Source: CAZDOD01 sp964506935 (lineage in GTDB: Bacteria; Desulfobacterota; Zymogenia; Zymogenales; Zymogenaceae). Taken from it: a DNA stretch of 9,643 nt. The DNA is taken from positions 1 to 9,643 of the forward strand of contig CAZDOD010000109.1 of NCBI GenBank assembly GCA_964506935.1. The letters run 5' to 3'. The position numbers and the translations under genes were made by a program. The number at the start of each line of letters is the position of its first letter. The first letter of the stretch is position 1. Below the pieces are notes generated by a model. It worked only from the letters and a program-made list of their open reading frames with translations. It was not told where the DNA came from and did no database searches. Below, one piece after another: positions 5,750 to 9,643 of this stretch.

Positions 5750-6727
5750 ATGTGCCCGGAACTCCTTACTAACTCATTTCTTTTAATAATCGGCTTTTTC
5801 TTCATGATCTGGGGTGCCCAGCTCTTGGTTGACGGGGCGGTTAGCCTGGCGGTTAGGGCGGGGATATCGAACCTCGTCATCGGGATGACTCTTGTGGCAT
5901 TCGGGACGTCAGCCCCTGAACTTGCCGCCTCCATGAATGCATCCTTAAGCGGTTTCGGGGATATCTCCTGCGGCAACATTATCGGAAGCAACATCGCCAA
6001 TCTGGGCCTCGTAATGGGCATATCAGCGATGCTGATGCCGATCGCCATAAAGAGGAATACTATCCTGTGGGAAGTCCCATTCGTCATTACTCTGAGCGTC
6101 ATTTTCTGGTTGATGGAGATAAACCTCGAATTCTCGCGTCTCGACGGCGCAATATTGGTGATCCTTTTCCTCGTATTTACCGTTTACTGTATACTGACCG
6201 CCAGAGGCGATATGGATTTAGATCTGGTTGAGGCTGAGGATATCCAAAAGCACTCCCTGACTACCAAAAGGTCGCTTCTCTATGCCGGTGCGGGGATCAT
6301 CTTCCTCGCCGGCGGCTCCGACTTTCTGGTCAAAGGGGCCACGGGTTTTGCACTTGCCGTGGGTGTGTCCGAGGCAGCCGTGGCCGTCTCTATTGTGGCC
6401 CTTGGGACTTCGCTCCCAGAACTCGTCACCTCAGCCGTAGCGGCAGTAAAGAAAGAGGGAGACATAAGCATCGGCAACATCCTTGGAAGCAATATATTCA
6501 ATTTTCTCATCGTGGGCGGATTAACGGCGCTCGTAAGACCCTTCTACATCTCAGAGCGGATATTAAACTTTGACACGCCTATAATGCTCTTTTTCACGCT
6601 ACTTCTTTTTATAGTGGTGGCAACCGGTAGGAAGGTAAGCAGGATAGAGGGCTTTATCTATACCACCCTCTATATCATATATATTGTTTTGGTATATATA
6701 TATCCGAACGGGATAGCCTTCTTTTGA
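5750..6727 (+). CDS. CaCA-family sodium/calcium exchanger (YrbG type)
   Basis: This is a 325-residue inner-membrane antiporter, normal length for bacterial YrbG/CaxA-like exchangers that extrude Ca2+ in exchange for Na+ (or H+). The two inverted alpha-repeats that line the ion sites are intact: GTSAPEL (52-58) with GNIIGSN (75-81), and GTSLPEL (219-225) with GNILGSN (242-248). Both Glu residues expected at the ion-binding sites (in APEL and LPEL) are present. About ten hydrophobic segments are visible. A short charged cytoplasmic loop (about 152-174, rich in Asp/Glu) separates the halves. The protein ends on a hydrophobic helix and a short tail. The start is the first ATG in frame, with only a weak AAGG ten bases upstream. 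It stands alone between a strong terminator and a convergent gene. The exact ion (Ca2+ alone or other cations) cannot be read from sequence. Confidence 0.93.
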   Translation: MCPELLTNSFLLIIGFFFMIWGAQLLVDGAVSLAVRAGISNLVIGMTLVAFGTSAPELAASMNASLSGFGDISCGNIIGSNIANLGLVMGISAMLMPIAIKRNTILWEVPFVITLSVIFWLMEINLEFSRLDGAILVILFLVFTVYCILTARGDMDLDLVEAEDIQKHSLTTKRSLLYAGAGIIFLAGGSDFLVKGATGFALAVGVSEAAVAVSIVALGTSLPELVTSAVAAVKKEGDISIGNILGSNIFNFLIVGGLTALVRPFYISERILNFDTPIMLFFTLLLFIVVATGRKVSRIEGFIYTTLYIIYIVLVYIYPNGIAFF

Positions 6728-6783
6728 TCTCTTACTTTATTTGCTGTAGATATTTATTCCGGCGGAAAACAGCGCTCAATTCT

Positions 6784-7794
6784 TTACTTTACATCCAAAA
6801 GTAAATTTCTCTCTTCTCCGGTGCTGGCCCCTCCCTCTTCTGATTCCGGCTCCCTCTCAATTTCTACTTCATCGCCCGTCGGGGTTCCATTATCCCCCTC
6901 TCCCTCGACATCACCTGTGCTTTCGCCTTCTTCCTTATCTGAATCTTTATCCTTCTTCACGCCGAGCCCCCCGTATGCCTCGTTGGGGGCGGGAGAACCC
7001 ATCTTTTCCAACATATCCTTTACACCCTCAATACGAAGCTCTATCACCCTCGGATTTTGATAGACACCGAGCAATTCCTCGTAGATAATCAATGCCTCAT
7101 ATAGTTCTCCCTTCTCCTCAAGTGACGCGGCGATGTAAAAGTTGCATTCATTTAAAAGATCGCTCTCCGGATACTCGTCTATGACCTTCTGATAATATTC
7201 AATTGCCTTATCAAGCTTTCCCGATCCCTCAATGAAATATGTGTTGGCTATATCATAGTAGACCTGAGGCCTAAGCTCCGTATCGGGATAGCTGTCTAGA
7301 AGGATCAGATATTCGAGCCTTGTTTGATCGAAATCCCTCATAGAGTAAAAACACTGTGCCAGCATATACTGGTATTGATCCATCCCGTTCTTGTTGGGAT
7401 AATTCTCCAAAAGTCTCTGTATCTCTACTATTGCCTGCGGATAATCTTCCAATTTATCCATATAGATTTCTATTATGTTTACCTGAGCGTCAAATGCGAG
7501 CTTGTGTTTCGGGTAGTAGTATATAAGGTATGCGAAATCCTCGACCGCCTCCTCATAATCCTTCAGATACAGATAATAGATTGTCCCGCTTCGAAAAAGG
7601 GCTTTTGGCGCCCACTCCGATTGCGGATTCAAAGTGGCTATATCCCTGAACTTAAGGGCGGCCCCTTTATATTTTTCCTTCTTATATAGATCCTCCGCCC
7701 TCTCGAAATCCGCCTTTAGAGGATCCTGGCCGCATTCGATGAGGAGAAAAGATACGATAAGCAAAATTATTCGACAAAGATACTTATACTTCAT
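6784..7794 (-). CDS. TPR-repeat predicted lipoprotein with acidic tail
   Basis: I choose ATG at 7794 (336 residues) over the in-frame ATG at 7848. The 7794 start has a GGAGGGGGAG-type SD just upstream and gives a proper signal sequence: MKYKYLCR, then a hydrophobic core up to Cys21 (LIEC). The Glu before the Cys is unusual for a lipobox, so lipidation is probable but not sure. Residues about 27-255 form roughly six tetratricopeptide repeats, with recurring patterns such as AEDLYKKEKYKGAALKF, DYEEAVEDFAYLIYYYP and KLDKAIEYYQKVIDEYP. The type resembles BamD/YbgF-like envelope proteins. The last 60 residues are an acidic Gly/Glu/Asp/Ser/Thr-rich tail, likely disordered. The gene overlaps the end of gyrA by 11 bases on the same strand, so it is probably translated from the gyrA message. 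Function is likely a scaffold in envelope assembly; the specific partner is unknown. Confidence 0.85.
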   Translation of the reverse strand: MKYKYLCRIILLIVSFLLIECGQDPLKADFERAEDLYKKEKYKGAALKFRDIATLNPQSEWAPKALFRSGTIYYLYLKDYEEAVEDFAYLIYYYPKHKLAFDAQVNIIEIYMDKLEDYPQAIVEIQRLLENYPNKNGMDQYQYMLAQCFYSMRDFDQTRLEYLILLDSYPDTELRPQVYYDIANTYFIEGSGKLDKAIEYYQKVIDEYPESDLLNECNFYIAASLEEKGELYEALIIYEELLGVYQNPRVIELRIEGVKDMLEKMGSPAPNEAYGGLGVKKDKDSDKEEGESTGDVEGEGDNGTPTGDEVEIEREPESEEGGASTGEERNLLLDVK

Positions 7795-9643
7795 TTTTTC
7801 TCTCCCCCTCCTTTTCAGCCAATACCGCGATACCCACAAGTTGCTCATCTCCCTTGAGATTCATAAGTTTTACTCCTTGCGTACTCCTTCCCATTACAGG
7901 GATATCTTTGCCTTTCATTCTCAAGAACATTCCCTTGCTGGAGATCATTATTGTCTCATCATCTACCGATACCGTCTTGATGCCGATAAGCCTTCCCGTC
8001 TTCTGGGTGGTCTTCATGGTAGCTACACCCCTTCCCCCCCTCTTTTTCTTTGAGTATTCCTTTATATCTGTCCTCTTGCCGAAGCCGTTGCCGGTAACGG
8101 TCATGACGGTGGTATTTTTTTCGACCAATGCGATACCCACCACCCTATCATCATCCACGAGGTTGAGGGCCCGAACCCCCTGGGCGCTTCGGCCCATAGC
8201 CCTAACTTCGCTTTCGGGAAATCGAATAGCGAAGCCAACGCTCGTGGCAACCAAGATCTCCCCTCCCTTATCTACGGTCTTGGCAGACACCAGGATATCA
8301 TCATCGCCCAGGCCTATGGCAATAACTCCCGAATGCTTGGCGTTTCTGAACTCTTTGGCCTCTATCTTCTTTATCATCCCCTTCTCGGTCACCATCACGA
8401 TGTATCCACCGTCATCCACGTCGCTTACGGCCAACATAGATGCTATCTTCTCTTCGGGAAGCATCTGGACGAGGTTCGCAACAGACCTCCCTTTCCCTAT
8501 CCTGCTCCCCTGTGGTATCTCGTGGACCCTCAGGCCGTACGCCCTCCCCTGATCGGAGAATACCAAGATATGGTCGTGTGTCTTGGCCACAAAGAGTTTC
8601 TCCACAAAATCCCCCTCATCCGTATCCATCCCCGAGATACCCTTCCCCCCCCTCTTCTGGGAACGGTAGAGGGAGAGAGGAGTCCTTTTGATGTAACCGT
8701 TATGTGAGACGGTGACCACCATGTCTTCCTGAGCCACCAGGTCTTCGATGGTCAGCTCCTTGGTCTCGCCCACTATCTCGGTCTTGCGGTTGCTGGCATA
8801 CTTCTCTTTTATTTCAATAAGCTCCTTCGTTATGACACCGATCAGGACATCCTCGTCGGCCAAAATCTTCTTGAGTTCCTCAATCAGTGCCATTATCTCC
8901 TTATACTCCCCTACTATCTTCTCCATCTCGAGGGAAGTAAGCCTCCCTAGGCGCATATCCAAGATCGCCTGTGCCTGTATATCAGTGAAGTCGAAAGCCT
9001 TCATCAACCTTTGCTTCGCCGCGGGCTGGTCTTTAGAAGACTTGATGATTGCAATCACCTCATCTATATTGTTCAGCGCTTTTACAAGACCCTCGAGAAT
9101 ATGTGCCCTCTCCTCGGCTTTTTTCAGGTCGAACTTCGTTCTCCGAATTACCACCTCTCTCCTGTGCTGGATGAAGTGAAAAAGCATCTCCCTCAGGTTC
9201 AAGGTTCTGGGCCTTCCCCCTACGATGGCAAGCATGATGACCCCGAAGGTAACCTCCATGGGTGTCAACTTGTAGAGGCGGTTTAGCAATATCGGGGCGA
9301 CGACATCCTTCTTCAGTTCTATGACTATCCTCATCCCCTCCCTATCCGATTCGTCCCTGAGATCGGCTATTCCCTCCACCTTTTTTGTCCTCACAAGCTC
9401 CGCTATTCTCTCGATAAGCCTGGCTTTGTTTACACCATATGGGATCTCGGTTACCACTATGGCATCCCTATTTGTCTTCGTCTGGGTCTCAATCATGGCC
9501 CTTGCACGAAGAACCATCCTGCCGCGTCCGGTCTCGTAGGCATCTTTAATGCCACCGACGCCATATATGAATCCACTGGTGGGAAAATCAGGCCCCGGGA
9601 TGTGTTTCATCAGGGTTTTCGTGTCTATCTTTGGGTCTTTAAT
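7784..9643 (-). CDS. gyrA: DNA gyrase subunit A, C-terminal part (5' end outside window)
   Basis: The frame is open to the right edge, giving 619 visible residues. GyrA of E. coli type has about 225 more at the N-terminus, including the catalytic Tyr and the quinolone-resistance region, which are not visible here. Gyrase introduces negative supercoils using ATP; GyrA cuts and rejoins the DNA. Counting from the first visible Met (9610), the rest of the breakage-reunion domain includes HIPGPDFPTSGFI (3-15), TEIPYGVNKARL (54-65) and the coiled-coil and dimer-interface region (about 150-275). The C-terminal beta-pinwheel carries the GyrA box QKRGGKG (318-324; bases 8639-8659), which marks gyrase rather than ParC. 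Later blades contain repeats of the DNA-wrapping motif, such as KRGGRG. The end (ERKNEV, then TAA) lacks the acidic tail seen in some species. Its stop overlaps the start of the TPR lipoprotein gene by 11 bases. Confidence 0.97.
   Translation of the reverse strand: MKDPKIDTKTLMKHIPGPDFPTSGFIYGVGGIKDAYETGRGRMVLRARAMIETQTKTNRDAIVVTEIPYGVNKARLIERIAELVRTKKVEGIADLRDESDREGMRIVIELKKDVVAPILLNRLYKLTPMEVTFGVIMLAIVGGRPRTLNLREMLFHFIQHRREVVIRRTKFDLKKAEERAHILEGLVKALNNIDEVIAIIKSSKDQPAAKQRLMKAFDFTDIQAQAILDMRLGRLTSLEMEKIVGEYKEIMALIEELKKILADEDVLIGVITKELIEIKEKYASNRKTEIVGETKELTIEDLVAQEDMVVTVSHNGYIKRTPLSLYRSQKRGGKGISGMDTDEGDFVEKLFVAKTHDHILVFSDQGRAYGLRVHEIPQGSRIGKGRSVANLVQMLPEEKIASMLAVSDVDDGGYIVMVTEKGMIKKIEAKEFRNAKHSGVIAIGLGDDDILVSAKTVDKGGEILVATSVGFAIRFPESEVRAMGRSAQGVRALNLVDDDRVVGIALVEKNTTVMTVTGNGFGKRTDIKEYSKKKRGGRGVATMKTTQKTGRLIGIKTVSVDDETIMISSKGMFLRMKGKDIPVMGRSTQGVKLMNLKGDEQLVGIAVLAEKEGERKNEV

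Noticed and set aside
6821..7060. A Ser/Pro-rich open frame opposite the TPR gene tail
   Set aside because: It is the antisense reading of the acidic Glu/Gly/Ser-rich tail; its composition follows from that and it has no SD.
7795..7848. An 18-residue longer start for the TPR lipoprotein gene (ATG at 7848)
   Set aside because: It would place charged residues (WLKRRGREK) before the signal sequence and lies deep within gyrA; the ATG at 7794 has a good SD and a proper signal peptide.
8645..8652. An eight-C run (eight G on the coding strand) within the GyrA box codons
   Set aside because: It is explained by Gly/Lys/Arg codon choice in a conserved motif; phase variation of essential gyrA is unlikely and the frame is intact.
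1..9643. CRISPR arrays, insertion sequences, tRNA or rRNA genes, toxin-antitoxin or known phage-defence genes
   Set aside because: No spaced direct-repeat array, transposase motif, cloverleaf or recognisable defence domain was seen on either strand.

Overview
The window looks like ordinary chromosome from a diderm (Gram-negative) bacterium of moderate GC. The support is two predicted lipoproteins, a secreted von Willebrand A protein and DNA gyrase. A DUF1844 protein and the general gene style would fit a Desulfobacterota-like or related lineage, but nothing here fixes the taxon and that placement is a weak inference.

Layout: (1) Positions 1-326 are a very AT-rich leader with an intrinsic terminator near 62-83 and a 9-bp inverted repeat at 240-261. 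It precedes a 332-residue helical protein of unknown function (327-1325, +), which ends in a set of mutually exclusive hairpins. (2) A small NTF2-like lipoprotein gene (1526-1990, -) is divergent from a stress-type cluster: Hsp20 (2201-2650), a class B DnaJ/CbpA-type co-chaperone (2698-3636) and a DUF1844 protein (3684-4130), all +. (3) A secreted vWA protein with a C-terminal domain resembling PrcB_C follows (4307-5572, +) and is closed by a strong terminator. (4) A CaCA-family sodium/calcium exchanger (5750-6727, +) comes next. (5) On the minus strand, gyrA enters from the right edge (7784 to beyond 9643; its N-terminal part is outside the window). It overlaps by 11 nt a TPR lipoprotein gene (6784-7794, -).

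How the genes work together: Hsp20 holds unfolding proteins, and the J-protein would deliver clients to a DnaK encoded elsewhere. DUF1844 lies just downstream on the same strand and may be co-transcribed. gyrA and the TPR lipoprotein form a translationally overlapping pair. The helical protein, the vWA protein and the exchanger look like independent units.

I found no CRISPR array, IS element, tRNA/rRNA or recognised defence system. The points most worth a second look are the unknown 332-residue protein with its flanking structures, the palindromic operator candidate at hsp20, the terminator/SD hairpin before dnaJ, the Hsp20-DnaJ-DUF1844 linkage and the vWA/PrcB_C-like architecture. None of these is enough to claim a new system.
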